In this document: piece by piece, positions 1 through 12,100 of the stretch
How the letters are laid out: every line of letters begins with the position of its first letter
Numbering within the stretch: the first letter of the stretch is position 1
DNA from: Lunularia cruciata
Lineage: Eukaryota > Streptophyta > Marchantiopsida > Lunulariales > Lunulariaceae
DNA: 64,000 bases
NCBI GenBank assembly: GCA_948567375.1
Contig: OX419755.1
Location: 61,081,945-61,145,944 of the forward strand
Direction of reading: 5' to 3'
Position numbers and translations under genes: made by a program
Notes under the pieces: model-generated
The model's database searches: none
What the model was told of the DNA's origin: nothing
The model's input: only the letters and a program-made list of their open reading frames with translations

Positions 1-1
1 A

Positions 2-127
2 AAGAAGAACAAGCAGCCTCCTACAAGTGGAACTCAAAAGAAGGTGCCAAAGAGAGCAAGGAGAAAACCTCATGTGGTCAAGAGTTCTTTGGATGAAGAG
101 GAAGGAGAAGACAAAGAAAAAAAATGA
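2..127 (+). pseudogene. partial Lys/Glu-rich reading frame at window edge, unknown
   Basis: An open frame enters from the left edge and stops at TGA at about 125-127. The peptide is very basic and then acidic (KKVPKRARRKPH, later DEEEGED), like a nuclear or nucleic-acid-binding tail. No family is recognised. It may belong to the same dead coding region as the coiled-coil remnant at 814-1344, but the frames are not joined. The upstream part lies outside the window. Confidence 0.25.
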
Positions 128-372
128 GGAAGACATAGTAGAAGAGCTTACTTTGCAAGGGATCAAGTCAATTTTGGAGTAGTAGAGGAGAAGATCATGC
201 AGAGGCAATTTCAGTCCCTCAGAAGAAGTTCAACTTGAAGGGGGAAAGTTGTGGCCAAAGAACAAGAGGATATTTGGCCCAAAGAACCTAGGATTCCAAC
301 TCAAGTGGGACCAAGTCACACAATATAGGACAAAGACCAGGTGGATGGTGAAGGTGATGTACAAAGGAATTC

Positions 373-795
373 ACCTACATGTCATCAAGAAGAGGAGGGA
401 AGACAAAGCCTTGTCACCAAAGTAGTTTAGCACACCTTGTAGTAAATGGAGTAGACTTCATAATCCTTTTAATAAGAGTCACTCTTAGGTTCTTGTAGAT
501 GTTTCTCTCTAGAGAAGAACATAGAAGAATAGCTCAATGCAATGGATTGCAATTTACTAGTGAAGTGCTTGCACATAAAATAGTACCTACATCTCAACAA
601 GAAGAGGAAGGAAGATAGAGCCTTATCACCAAAGTAGTTTAGCATTCCTTGTAGTAGATTGATTAGACTTCATAATCAATTCAATAGGACTAACTCTTAG
701 GTTTTTTTAGATGCTTCTCCCTTGGTATAGAGAAGAATGGCTTAATGCAATGGATTGAAGTTTGCTAGTGAAGTGCTTGTAGATAAACTAGTATG
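373..795. repeat. two-copy tandem duplication, period about 212 bp
   Basis: The stretch from 373 (ACCTACATGTCATCAAGAAG) recurs from 585 (ACCTACATCTCAACAAGAAG), and similarity continues through both units. They share CACCAAAGTAGTTTAGCA, GACTTCATAAT, ACTCTTAGGTT, AATGCAATGGATTG and CTAGTGAAGTGCTTG. The copies differ by scattered substitutions and small indels, so the duplication is not recent. Confidence 0.75.
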
Positions 796-813
796 AAGCA
801 AAGGTGAAGATAA

Positions 814-1344
814 AAAAAGGGCAAGGAGGATTTGGACAAGGTCATAGGTTTATACCCTTTTATAAGCATCGTAGATAAGTGCAAGAAGGTGAGCACTCTA
901 AAACAAGAGAATAATGAATTCAAGAAGCATAAGCCTCATTAGTGCTAGAGTAAAAGACATAGCTATGAAGAAGAAATTTAAAGCATGTAGAGCAAGTTGA
1001 GAGCTCTTCAGATGGAAGGAAGGCAAAGGCAATGGGAATAAAAGGAGCAGCTATAGAAGAAAGAAGAAGAGAAGACACTCATCCAAGGACAATTGGCAAA
1101 TGAGAGAGTCAACATTGTCACTCAAGAATTGCATATGGCTAAATACTGAAAGGGAGTAGCAATCTAGCTTGAGGCTCTACAGGAATAACTTTAAAAGTAG
1201 TAATATGATTGAGCTACTATTAGAGCCAAGATGATGGATGAAATTACTAGTGAAATAAGTGGAGCTTTTAATTGTGTGAAAGAGGGAATAGTTAAGGATA
1301 CCAAGAACTTAAAGGATATTAGAGACAAGATGCTAGGTTCTTAA
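814..1344 (+). pseudogene. decayed coiled-coil protein-coding remnant, unknown family
   Basis: A single plus-strand frame can be followed for about 175 codons to a TAA at 1342-1344. It is interrupted by about a dozen TAA, TAG or TGA codons, each one C-to-T change from CAA, CAG or CGA. The translation is rich in Glu, Lys, Gln and Leu (for example EEEKTLIQGQLANERVNIV), typical of a coiled coil. It could be an old retroelement structural gene or a host pseudogene; no diagnostic motif is seen. No splice sites are needed to follow the frame, which favours an intronless origin. Confidence 0.45.
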
Positions 1345-3213
1345 TGAGGTGGAGGACGCATTGGTCACTAGAAATAGGATGGGCATTAGTTGAATCTTGA
1401 GAAGGAGTGTTATAAGCAATTTTTCTGATCCAATCCTCCAGTTCACCAATCATAACTTGAGATTGTTGTCCACCTATCAACATAAGCATGTAGATTGATG
1501 AAACATAGCATATATATAACAATGTATATGCAAAAAAATAGGTGATAACTTTTCTTGGTCTTATCTTGAGCCTAGAACCTTTAGTTCATATTTTGTATTT
1601 TTTATTTTTTGTTATGTAGTCATTTTTTATTTACTTATATTTGCTTTGCTACTTTGTTTTATTGAATGTTTCTTCACTTGCATTTGAAAATTTCTTCACC
1701 ATTGTAGTTGCTTGTGAAAATCAACACTTCTTATTCTTGTATCAAAGATTATGTCTTGCATCAAGCATTTGTGTAATCCACCTCTTATTTATGGTTGTGC
1801 TTGAGTCCAATTTTCATATGCACAATAATATATGGTAAAAATAATAGTATTATACACTCCATTTGAGACCTTATTTTATTATGAATTTTGAGGCTTGATT
1901 TTGTTGGTACCTACAAATATATGATTCAAGTGATCCTCCTTTATTAGTTCTTTAATTACTAAGATTTTGAGTTTGAGTATTCATTGGGTTGGGCAACATG
2001 ATTATTCAAAATATCAACCAAGAATGATCTCCACACAACTACAATTTTTGCATCTTGTATTTAACACAATCAGACTTGATAGAACATGGTTCAATGAGCT
2101 TGGATTCCCACTTCCACTTTATATGTACATAAATTGGTTAATAATTTCAAGCATATTATAGATTCAAAGTAATCAAGCATAAGATTTTGCTAAACCATAT
2201 GGCTAATAGATGTGAAAGTGGATTTTATGCTTTACATTGACCAAAAGGTTTTGAAATACATAATGTAGCAATTTAGTGACCAACCATTTACTAACCATGA
2301 CTATAATTCAAAGTAGGTGCTCTTGGGTGGAGAAATGATGATGGAAGTAGATAAACTTATAGTAGCTACCAATGGACAAAGAGTATCAAGATAAGCACCA
2401 AGATTGTATGTGTTTCATGAACTATATTTATGTCTTTTTATGTAAGGTCTATTTTATGTAAGGAAAACTTTGCAAGTATCATCTCTTTAACAACATGTAA
2501 AATGAAACTCAAGCTTGAAATTTCTATCATTTTATGAAATTCACAACCTACACATATTTACACTTATTACAATAATTTGGCATATTATGAAGCATTCATC
2601 TTGCAAGAATTTTCTTTATAATGCCTTAGGTTAAAAAGTCCATCACATTTCACTACAATCAAGTAATTAAACAACATAAAAATTTATAGATCAAAGAGAA
2701 CAAAAGAAAATATACAAGCATATACTTGAGAACTAGCAAATTAGCAACAATATAAAGGAGAGCTAAGAGAGAAGGTTAAAAAATTCCATTACATTTCACT
2801 AGAAATAATTGGACAGCATGAAAATATATAGATCAAGGAGAAAAAAAGAGAATATTACAAGCACATACTTGAGAACTAAAAAATTATGGTAAATTTGGAA
2901 AAGATATTGAAATTACCAACAAGACAAAGGAGAGCTAAGAGAAGGAACTATATTTTCAAGATAAACTAAAGAATTTGGATTTGTGGTTGTTAGTGGATAG
3001 TTCAAGTATAAAAATGGAGAAACTCATATACAAGAGATGTATACTTTATCTCTTTAGTGCTAGTGGCTACCCTTAATATCACATTCTTCATTATGGATAC
3101 AAAATCTGAATGGATTCTAAGTTTGTTACCTTTTTTATAATTTTTGGCATTAAAATCCATTGCTTCATCCAACATTCAACATACCACACTTAAAAATTCT
3201 AAATCTATTATAG
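1345..3213. other. AT-rich intergenic sequence, no gene seen
   Basis: Only short random frames are present. The stretch around 2640-2960 has two loosely similar segments (CATCACATTTCACTACAAT / CATTACATTTCACTAGAAA followed by matching text), suggesting an old duplication. No RNA gene or recognised protein domain was found. Confidence 0.5.
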
Positions 3214-3647
3214 GCATAAAAGATTGAGGAGAGAAATAGGAGAATGAAAGATCTTATTGGGACTCTTGAATGAGAGAAACTTTGAAAATGCCTTGCATGA
3301 GCTTGGGCTATGGCATTTATGGGGGAAATAAAAGCTTCTCAAAAAGCTTTCTAAAAACTACATTCTTTGAGTGCAAGTCAAGTTAATTGAGAAGCTTCTT
3401 AAGAAGTTTCTTTCTAGAAGTTGCATACTTGGCATGCAAGCTAAGCTAGTCAGGAAGTTTCCCAAGAAGCCAAGTTTCCAAAGCCAAGCCAAGTTTCCCA
3501 AGTTCCTTCTACAAGCCACCTACTTGGGCGTGCAAGCTAAGCTACTTCCAAATATTTCTAGGAGAGTCTTATAATTATTGGCTAATTTGGCCTATTTCTT
3601 ACTTCATTAGTCTCAACTAACTCATATATAAACTCTGTATTGTTACA
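3214..3647 (-). repeat. 3' LTR of the chromovirus
   Basis: Aligns end to end with 8632-9065 in the same orientation. Shared blocks include GACTCTTGAATGAGA, TTCTTTGAGTGCAAG, GCATGCAAGCTAAGCTAG, and near the end CTTCATTAGTCTCAACTAAC. On the minus strand it begins TGTAACAATA; the opposite terminus is decayed. The copies differ at many sites, so the insertion is old. It contains repeated GAAGCTTCTTAAGAAG-like palindromic blocks. Confidence 0.88.
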
Positions 3648-3701
3648 TATTCCCCCACCACTAGTTGGTGATATCTTTGTCACCATGGAAGCTTCAAACT
3701 C

Positions 3702-4226
3702 CTAGATAGCCATTTGTGCATTTTGGAGATGAGAAAGAGGTTCCCAAATGGCATAATGAAAGGGATACCTTTTTTGAAGGACTTTATACTCAATATGTTG
3801 TTGGTGGCTACATTGAAAGTGGCAACATGCAAGGATATGATCAACTTCATACTGCTCATGATCATTGATAAGGATGGGAAGAGGAGGAGGTTGGACATGA
3901 GAGGAAAAAGAATATGGATTAGAAACAAAGGGTTTCAACTTGGAAATATGAAAGACAAGATGGATTTGTATATGACAAGGCAAGGCAAATTGGTAAGCAA
4001 TTGGAGAAATGATTTGGGTGACATCAAATAGAACTATCCAATTAGGAGCAAGTTTACAAAATTGGGTATCAAGTAGGAGGGGTTGGTTACTGGAAGAAAG
4101 AATGACCTTATTATCAAGTTGAAAGGTGAGATCACGACAATATTGGTCCATGTATTGTCTTAGACAATTTTGAGCAACAAGGAGACGAGATTTGGCTTCT
4201 TGTAGAAATTGGGATATTATGGTCAA
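3702..4226 (-). pseudogene. gypsy polyprotein C-terminus with chromodomain
   Basis: An uninterrupted 174-codon stretch reads from 4226 down to 3702. The first two thirds look like the gypsy integrase C-terminal linker, including a PIAYQFALP-type motif before HPVFHVS-like text (LVFHISKLK). The last 50 or so residues form a chromodomain: an acidic start near YEVDHIL, a central EYKVLQK, then IWEPLSHLQNAQ. Chromodomains of this kind are thought to guide integration to modified histones. In place of the usual aromatic-rich KWKGY block this copy has KVLQKRY, so methyl-lysine binding is doubtful. It is a module of the dead element, not a host gene. Confidence 0.8.
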
Positions 4227-4229
4227 GAG

Positions 4230-4990
4230 GGTGGAAATATGAGGGATATGAGATGGAGGAAGAGCAAGAATTGATCTGGGACAAGTGGATCTTGCCCAAA
4301 ATTAAGGAAGAAAAGAGAGAATCTGGTACTTGTTTGTTTGGAACCATTGTAAATAAACTCAGTAATTGTAAAACATTTATCCTAGTTGGTATGATGAATG
4401 TTGAGAAAGGCATGAAGCTTATCATCTAAGGTGCAATTTTCACATTTGGTTTGTCCATTAATTTGAGGATGATAGGCCTTGGATAAAATAAGCTTGGTGC
4501 CAAGTATCTAATAGAGTGCTTGCCAAAATTTTCCAATGAAATGAGGATCACGGTTGGAGATGAGTACCCAATGCATCTCATGATACTTGAAGATATTGTT
4601 GAAGTAGATTTGGGCCAACGTTGGAGCATTGACTATATCAAAGGCTGGTTCAAAATGGATTTTCTTACTAAACTTATCCACAAACAACATGATTTTTGTG
4701 TGACCTTGCTTTGTCTTGGGCAAGAAGGTGATGAGATCTAAGCTCATGTGTTCACATCAAGAAGATGGGATGGGAAGTGGTTGAAGTAGGCCACTTGGTT
4801 CTTGGTTGCTAGTCTTGTTGCATTGGCAACTCTCACAAGATTAGACAAACTCTTGAACATCTTGTGCCATGCTGGGCCACCACCATTGGTGGGGACCCAA
4901 GGTCTTGTCCATACCCACGTGACCAATGATTGGTAAATCATGGGCTTCTTGAAGGTGCACAAGTTATAGATCACCCTTGGTTAGAACATA
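4230..4990 (-). pseudogene. integrase remnant of the chromovirus
   Basis: On the minus strand the zinc-binding segment shows CESC near 4822-4845. The catalytic core follows at about 4747-4508 with the first Asp in SLDLITFLPKTKQGH, FVDKFSKKIHF, and a second Asp in ISNRDPHFIGKFWQAL. These are hallmark motifs of Ty3/gypsy integrases (DDE transferase fold). Frames break before and after the core, so no active enzyme can be made. Confidence 0.85.
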
Positions 4991-5199
4991 GATCCAGTTT
5001 TCATAAAATAAAAGGCCATCCTTGAAGAAAATGGTGTTGTATTCCTTATCATGTGTTACAAGATGACCTTGTATCATCCAAAAGAAGGGTTCTTCTTGTA
5101 AAATGATCTTAAACTCAATTTGGACTTTTGAGTCAATTAACACTATCATAATTGCCATAGTGATGAGAGGAAGAGTCTTCAAATCAAATGGTCATGATA

Positions 5200-6800
5200 G
5201 TTCATATAGAGATGACTTGGAACCTATTGGGTTTGTACTCAAGTTTGATGTTTATCAATTGTAGTTGTTCCTCCCATCGATAATGTCTACTCTTCATGTG
5301 ATCCAAATGTAATGTTTGCAACAAGGGTTTGTGATCAATTTGCATGATCACTTTTCCCCCAAAAGGAATAAGGCCTCCATACCTTGGTGGTATATACCAT
5401 TGCTAGTTGTTCTTCATCTCAAGTAGAGTAATTCCTTTATGCATTATTTGGTTGGCAAGACACAAAGGGAATAGGATGTAACACATTTGGAAATTCCTAA
5501 TACAACACAACTCAATGGCAAAGTTAGAAGTATAAAAGTCAACCACACAAGATAGTTGATGATCATATGGTTGAAGAATGGGTCTTGAAGACACCATATA
5601 TTTCAACTTTTAGAATGTTTCTTTGTGCTTGGTGGTCCACTTAAAGCTTGAGGACTTCTCCAAGAGGTTGATCAATGGTGCACCGGTCTACTTGGGGTTT
5701 TATAAGGGTGGTGTAAAGCTATCTTGTACACATGATAGCTGTGCCAAAAAGTATCACGGTATGCTGAAAGGATTTTGACAGGACCCGGTCTGCTTCCCAG
5801 CGTGGTCACACGTCCTGGGAAGTCAGAGGATCCATATGACCTGCCTACTGTTAACGCAGCCGGCAAGGGTACTCCTTGCGGTAATAAGAAACTTCCCGTC
5901 CTATGGCTCCTTGCATCCCATCGAGCTAGTTACATGAACATACTAGTGGATAAATCATTGGTAAAAACTTGCCAATCCATTAAATGCCCACACTTCTATG
6001 GCATCCTTTGGAGTAGGCCAATCAATAATGGCCTTGATTTTCTCCTCTTCCATCTTGATCCTCTTTGATGAGACCTTATGACCCAAGAAGGTAACTTCCT
6101 TTTGCCAAAAGGCACACTTTGACTTCTTGTTGTAGAACTTCTATCGACTTAGTTGTCTTATGAATTTTTGCACATGATTTGCATATTCTACTTCTATCTT
6201 GCTATAGATTAGATTATCATTCAATAACACCACCATATACCAATCCAATAGCCCATCTAATACTTGATGCATCCAATCTATGAAGATAGTTGGAGCATTA
6301 ATGAGCTCAAAAGGTAGAACTCTGCATTCAAAATGGCCATAACTTGTATGAAAGGAAGTCTTTTGCACATCCTCTCTATCAATAGGAATAGGAGTTTACC
6401 ACTAGCACTTTGAAATTCCGACTTGGAGAAATATCATGCTCCACTCAATTGATCTAGCAAGTCATCAATTCAAGGCAAGGGATATGCATTCTTCATTATT
6501 TGTTTATTGTGGCCATGGCAATCAATACAAAAGCAAAGTCCTCCATCCTTCTTTGGGATAAATAGTATTGGTGTTCCCCAAGGAGATTTACTATGTTGTG
6601 TGAAATCCTTCTACAACAACTCTGTTAATGTTTTTCAAAGGTCATCCAACTCCTTTGGTGAGAACCAATAGATTGGTCTTCTCACTAGAATACTTCTTAG
6701 GAATAATTCAATCTTGAAGGTCATATCACAATTGGAGGTAATCTCTTTGATAGATCATCTTGAAACACATCTACAAACTCCTAAACTGTTTGATCAACCA
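5200..6800 (-). pseudogene. reverse transcriptase and RNase H remnant of the chromovirus
   Basis: The RT fingers and palm are visible on the minus strand at about 6590-6450 (SPWGTPILFIPKKDGG, then ID near the first catalytic Asp). They continue at 6368-6141 (FRVLPF-like CRVLPFELINAPTIF, then LLNDNLIYSK). The normally invariant YxDD-type box is changed to LLND at about 6219-6227, so the active site is lost. The connection and RNase H part starts near 6030 (IDWPTPKDAIEVW), is split by an unrelated insert at about 5684-5930, and resumes with APLINLLEKSSSFKW. The purpose of the enzyme is copying the element's RNA into DNA. Confidence 0.87.
5684..5930. mobile_element. unidentified ~250-bp insert inside the dead chromovirus
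   Basis: The RT/RNase H reading breaks off at about 5930 and resumes at about 5684 on the minus strand. The sequence between is GC-richer and lacks the AT-shifted look of its surroundings (for example GACCCGGTCTGCTTCCCAGC). It contains a small hairpin, CTATC...GATAG, near 5722-5740. Exact ends, terminal repeats and target-site duplication could not be fixed. It could be a short non-autonomous element or a fragment of another LTR. Frames across it are open on both strands but unrecognised. Confidence 0.45.
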
Positions 6801-6979
6801 TTGCTTGATGATTGTTTTGGTCCTCATCAAATACTCCATGGGCAATCTGCTTGATACACACCACAAAAATATACTTATCTTCTTCCAAAGTTTGGTCTAT
6901 GTCTACTTTATTGACAAACTTCTCTCCTTGGGATTGACTATTCTTAGGTGTCTTACTTAAAGGTGCCAAATAACCTAGT

Positions 6980-7540
6980 CAATAGTTCCCACCTTGGTGT
7001 TTTACTTGAATTTTTTGTTGGGTCCAATTAAATTGAAACTTATGATGTTCAAGCCAAGGTAAACCTATAATGACATCATAATGTAGAGGTTCCACTACAA
7101 ACCTCATTTTACTCCAAATACTCCTTCCTAATCTTGAATATAATAGGATGTGAGGTATGGAATGTAGAACACTTTTTACCATCCACCATCATCAATCTAT
7201 TTCCAATTACTGGCTTGATAGAAATATTTAATTCCTTAGTTAATTACATGGATATGTAACTCTTTAAACTTCCAATATCAACCAAAATCTTACAACCACA
7301 ATCATATATCATACCTTGCAAGTGAAACAAACTTGTATAGGTCAAGCTTTTAATCTTATTGGAGCTAATCAAGTTTTCAATAGGTGGTTTGAGTTCTCTT
7401 ATTAATTCCTTGTTTTCTTGATGATCGCTCTCCATGAGCTCCATTTGGGCAATTTGTTGATGTTGTCCATTCTTGAGTGGACATTCTACAAAGCAATGCA
7501 CAATTTGGTGATAATAAAAGCAATTACTATTTTTTTGCAA
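6980..7540 (-). pseudogene. zinc knuckle and protease remnant of the chromovirus
   Basis: Reading down from 7540, the gag CCHC zinc knuckle is at about 7522-7481. Its second Cys has become Tyr (CFYYHQIVHCFVEC), so it no longer binds zinc normally. The aspartic protease follows at about 7310-7250 with ILVDIGSLKSYIS, where the catalytic DSG or DTG triplet reads DIG. The second half of the protease is at 7182-6979 with YDVIIGLPWLEHH, matching the usual flap and hydrophobic ILG motif. Confidence 0.82.
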
Positions 7541-7599
7541 TCTTTTCCTATTTGTTGGACCAAGTGGTTTCTATTGGATGGCATTGATCTCCATTGGTA

Positions 7600-8250
7600 T
7601 TGGCTACTCTACTTGTGTGTAGTTTTTGGGCAGGTTCTATGAAGGTCAAGGTCAGGACTAAGTTTTCACAACCAAAGAATCAAAGCGCTTAGCCAGTTGT
7701 ATGGTTTCCTCCAAGTGTTTAGGCTCCCACATAGTCATTTCCAATTTGGTATGTGACTTCAAGCCCCTCACAAATTGATCTAGAGCTTCAACTTCTGATA
7801 TATCTAGAATTTACATTATGGTGTTCTTAAATTGAGTGATGTAGCTTCTTATAGAACCAATTTGCTTCAATTCTTCCAACCTTTCTTGTGCGGCTCTTGT
7901 GGTATTTATAACTTGGAATTGCCCAATTATTGTGCTCTTAAACTCTTCCAATGTTGAGATTGGTGCAACAAATTGTTGTTTAGCTTAATCTACTCAAAAT
8001 TGCCACCATAGTTTTGCCACTCCATCCAATTGGTTTGAAGCCAAGAGAATCCACTCAGAATTGACACCATAGTTTTCCACTCCGTCCAATTGGTTCAAGG
8101 ACAAGAGAATCAGTCTCCATTCATCTTGAGGATTTGTAGCTATAAAACATTATTCACAATCAAACACAAAATTCTCCATTGTGACTAGAAGTGTCTTGCC
8201 TTCAAATACTTTGGGCTTCAAAAATCAATTTTTCTCTTCTCCTTCTTGAA
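7600..8250 (-). pseudogene. gag remnant of the chromovirus
   Basis: The minus strand at about 7790-7670 encodes VEALDQFVRGLKSHTKLEM followed by EPKHLEETIQLAKRFD. This is the conserved capsid motif of plant gypsy Gag proteins. The frame is interrupted elsewhere. A small local duplication at about 7990-8095 (GCCACCATAGTTTTGCCACTCC / GACACCATAGTTTTCCACTCC) also disturbs it. The product would form the virus-like particle. Confidence 0.75.
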
Positions 8251-8631
8251 ATGGTGCTCTCTATACATGCTCTTGTTGTTGATGATCTTGTTCTCCCAAA
8301 AATCAAGTAAGGTGTTTGATTTGTTGCTACATTGCAATAATAACTTTGGGCATTACCGCCATAGCTACTACTCTATCAAAATACCTACAATTTTTATAAG
8401 TTAACACATAAATGTAACACATCCACAGTTCTCCATAAGCTACAATCTGAAGTACCAAGGGTTCATCAGACAATGTGATTCTATTCAAAAAAATTCTACC
8501 CAAAGTGTGAGATAATGATCTACATGAAATGATGCTTGGGTATTACATGGATACAAAAATCCCAATGGTTTGGTGGAAATAGATTTGGTGATCCATAAAT
8601 TCCATCTATCTCATTCTTGATCTAATGCCAA

Positions 8632-9065
8632 TGTAAAAGACCAAAGAGAGAAATAAGAGAATGGAAGATTGGAATGAAAGATCACATTACAACTCTTGAA
8701 TGAGAAAATCTCCAAAAATGCCTAGCATGAGCTTTGGCTAGGTATTTACAGATAACATACAAGGCTCTTGAGAAGCTTCTCAAGAGCTTCCTAAAAGCTA
8801 TTTTCTTTGAGTGCAAGCCAAGTTAACCAAGAAGCTTCCTTTTAGAAGTTACTTACTTGGTATGCAAGCTAAGCTAGCTAGGAAGATTCTAAAGAAGCTT
8901 ATTCTAGAAGTTATCACTTGATATGCATATTAGCCAATACTTGGTAGGTACCACCAAGTAGCTTCCTATATATTTCTAGAAAATTCTTATAATTCTTGAC
9001 TAATTTGGCCTTTTTGCTACTTCATTAGTCTCAACTAACTCATCTATAAACTCCATATTGTTACA
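8632..9065 (-). repeat. 5' LTR of the chromovirus
   Basis: A 434-bp LTR with clean TG...CA ends (TGTAAAAGACC at 8632 and ATTGTTACA ending at 9065 on the plus strand). The minus-strand neighbour inside the element, TTGGCATTAGATCAAGA, serves as primer-binding site. Comparison with the other LTR at 3214-3647 defines both ends. Confidence 0.9.
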
Positions 9066-9070
9066 ATAGT

Positions 9071-9072
<2 letters not shown>

Positions 9073-9168
<96 letters not shown>

Positions 9169-9183
9169 TTATTTATTTATTTA
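9073..9183. repeat. (TA)n microsatellite followed by (ATTT)n
   Basis: About 45 TA units run to about 9163, then several ATTT units. It lies directly outside the chromovirus LTR. A short (TA) run of about 20 bp also occurs at 9619-9639. Confidence 0.97.
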
Positions 9184-12100
9184 CTTCCTTGCCTCATATT
9201 GTAGAATCTAACTCCTTAAAACACATCAACATATAATCTCTACATTTGTGTTTGATGTCTAAATCCAACATACATTACACACATCCAAACACCTTTGACT
9301 AGTCATCAATGAATACTAAGTCCAAATCCATTGCACAAATTCTCATACTAGAATGCATACCAATATTATATAATATAAGTAAAAAATATAATCCTTTCAA
9401 AATTTTAAAATATTTCTCCTTATCTTTAGATTTGGATTCTAGATCCATAATTTTCACTAAATGCACATGGATACAAAGTCCACTTTTTTTTGAAGTAAAT
9501 CTCACAAGATCTAGAATAGTGCTTTCTTATATCATTAAACATCACTAATCATATGATGTAATTCTTGAGGATAACTCTTTGATGCCAAATCATGGAGATA
9601 GTAGAAGGTCTTTAGAAACTATATATATATATATATAGGCTTTCAACAAGATCAAGCAAGGATAAGACATCAAACAACAAGATCAATTGCATAAGGATAT
9701 AAGAAGAAAGAGGGCACTCATATCTAAAAATTAATGATAATAGAAAGCTTGAGGTAATTCTAATGTGTGGATGCAATATTGGACTATTAAAACTCTATAA
9801 CCAAGATTATGGAATTTTTAGCTCAAGATTACATTCTCAAGTGATATTTAAAAAAAAATCCAATTATGATGCAAGAGATGGGTATAATTTTTTTTGCAAG
9901 AGATAAAAAAAGTGCATTCAATAAAACATAATAAAAACAACATCCATTTATGACCTAAGAGATGCATATAAATTTTTTGGAAGAGATGAAAAAAGTGTAC
10001 TGATACTTAAAGCAAACAATATGTTTAAAGAGAACTTAGTATTACAAGGGAGTTTTGGACAATCAATCAATCATTCCTTCAAGTCCAAAAACTTATGATA
10101 TAATCTCTTTCATTGACTTATCTTTGTCAATATGCCTATATATTAGAAATATGATACATGAACCTTTAAAATTGGTCTTTGTAAATGAGCATAAATTATG
10201 GATAGTTGATGGAAAACCTTTTGCAACTAATACAAACAACTTACCCTTTGCAAGTGCCAAACAAACCAAACACCAAATTTCTAGATCAAAATATTCAGAA
10301 TGGTGCTATTGCACATTGTGCTCAATTTAAAAACCTATAGGGTTCTTAGACATTAATTTATTTGCAATTAACACATAAGTTCTTCTATTCTAGATGATTT
10401 TGGAGTCTCTCTTTGTTTGCAAATTTATGTAAGTGACTAAACCTTAGAAAACAATATATGACAACAAATCTAGAGCAAATAGAAGGGATTCAATTTAATG
10501 TATTGGTTCTGAGAATATCATTTTTTCTCTCAATGTGTTTTCCATGAACATCTCCAACAATCACACTTCCTTTCAAATAAGGAGTTTTGGTTATAGATAT
10601 TATATTAACAATGACAAGTTGAGCATACAAAGGATAAATGGTTGAGGAAAAAGTCCAATACTTCATCCCAAAACCATACATAAGAGTCTTGCTAATGACT
10701 ATGTGTAATATTAAGGATGGAAGACTCTATATGAAATCCATATATTGTATCAATTTGTTCAATACATTTTCTTGTATAAACTTGTATATGATCCATAAAT
10801 TTTAGCTTCTTCCAAAGGCATTTTTCACTTTTTCCTAGGTAGTTTTATAGATTGTCCAAATAGCTAATAGATTGGAAGTTTGGCAAGTGTGCATTGATAT
10901 GAATTTGACAAAAGAAGAAGTTGATTTCTTAGAAAGAATGATCTTAAACCAATTGTTGTGATCTACTCCAAAATACATCTGTATTCTTTACCTCTCAAAA
11001 TAGATATGGACTTATTTTTAGAAGTTCTAAACCAAGTGGGTAATCTGACTGTCATTGTACAATAATATTTTTTATAAAGAAAAATCATGGATCTTATCAA
11101 GTGTGGAATAATTTTCAAGAGAAATGACAATGGACTTAAATTTTGTTTTATATAAATATCAAGATCAAGTTATGCTGCAGAGTTATCTAGTCCATTTTTC
11201 TAGTTATCATTCTTACTTCTACATGGAGTTCATGAGATACTTAGGTGCTAAGAAGTCAAATCTTCCACTTAAATATATGGACCATGTCTATTTAGACATA
11301 TCAGTCATATTTTAATTAAGATTTGGTTCATCAACCAAAATATCAAGTGTAGAGTTGAGTCTAATCCTTTAAAAGTATCTAATTATAGATTCTTTAATAA
11401 AGGAAGTATTGATCATTGGAATAAAATACATAAATATGACTTTGGTTTTTAGTATATATATATTCCACTACATTTCACCAATTGATGGATTACACCTAAA
11501 TTTATGACCATTGATCTTGTGCCTAAGCCTAAAAGATAAATGATATGATAAATGCCAAAATAAATAGTTCCATTCTATTATCCTTTACACTTTTTAACTC
11601 CAAGTTCCTTTATTTTGAATCTGCCATCTGAACCAATAAATTTAGTTTGCATTATAGGTTTAAAACAAGATAGTGGAAGGATTAAGGGTTTTGGGATATA
11701 GATCTATCTATGTAGAGTTAAGTGATGTAGTTCTAATTTGAAAGTCATGCACTTTGTATGAGTAATTGTAGGCTAGATTGAGTGGGAGTGAGGAATCTTG
11801 ATGCATGAACGTGAGTGAGGGAAGTCATTTGTGTGGAACTAGAATGTGCAACTCTCGTGGCTTTGCAGTTCAAGAACAATATAAAGATAGGTCACCACTC
11901 ACCTAGAGTATCATAAGTAACACCAATCTGTAAGATTCAACAACATAGTCATTCAAGAATCTTGTGATGTCATGCCTTTGGAGAAGGAGATAATGTTATG
12001 CCACAATCATATTTGTCAAAGTGAGTGGATCCTTGTGAGATCTTACTCTTTGTTAGTTTGCATGTTCAAAGACACTATTCATGAGACACCTTAATAATAT

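Larger units (their letters stand above)
3214..9065 (-). mobile_element. dead Ty3/gypsy chromovirus, nearly full length
   Basis: This 5.85-kb element reads on the minus strand. It has two similar 434-bp LTRs, a primer-binding site next to the 5' LTR and a purine tract (GTGGTGGGGGAATA on the minus strand) next to the 3' LTR. Domains follow gypsy order: gag, CCHC knuckle, protease, RT, RNase H, integrase, chromodomain. Every domain carries stops, frameshifts or lost catalytic residues, so it cannot be autonomous. Both flanks carry ATAG (3210-3213 and 9066-9069), a plausible target-site duplication. The primer-binding site (TGGCATTAGATC on the minus strand) matches the initiator-Met-tRNA type at about 9 of 12 bases. 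The chromodomain places it among chromoviruses; I did not assign a clade. Confidence 0.9.

Noticed and set aside
3714..4031. 105-codon plus-strand frame over the chromovirus end
   Set aside because: It is the antisense of the chromodomain-bearing frame.
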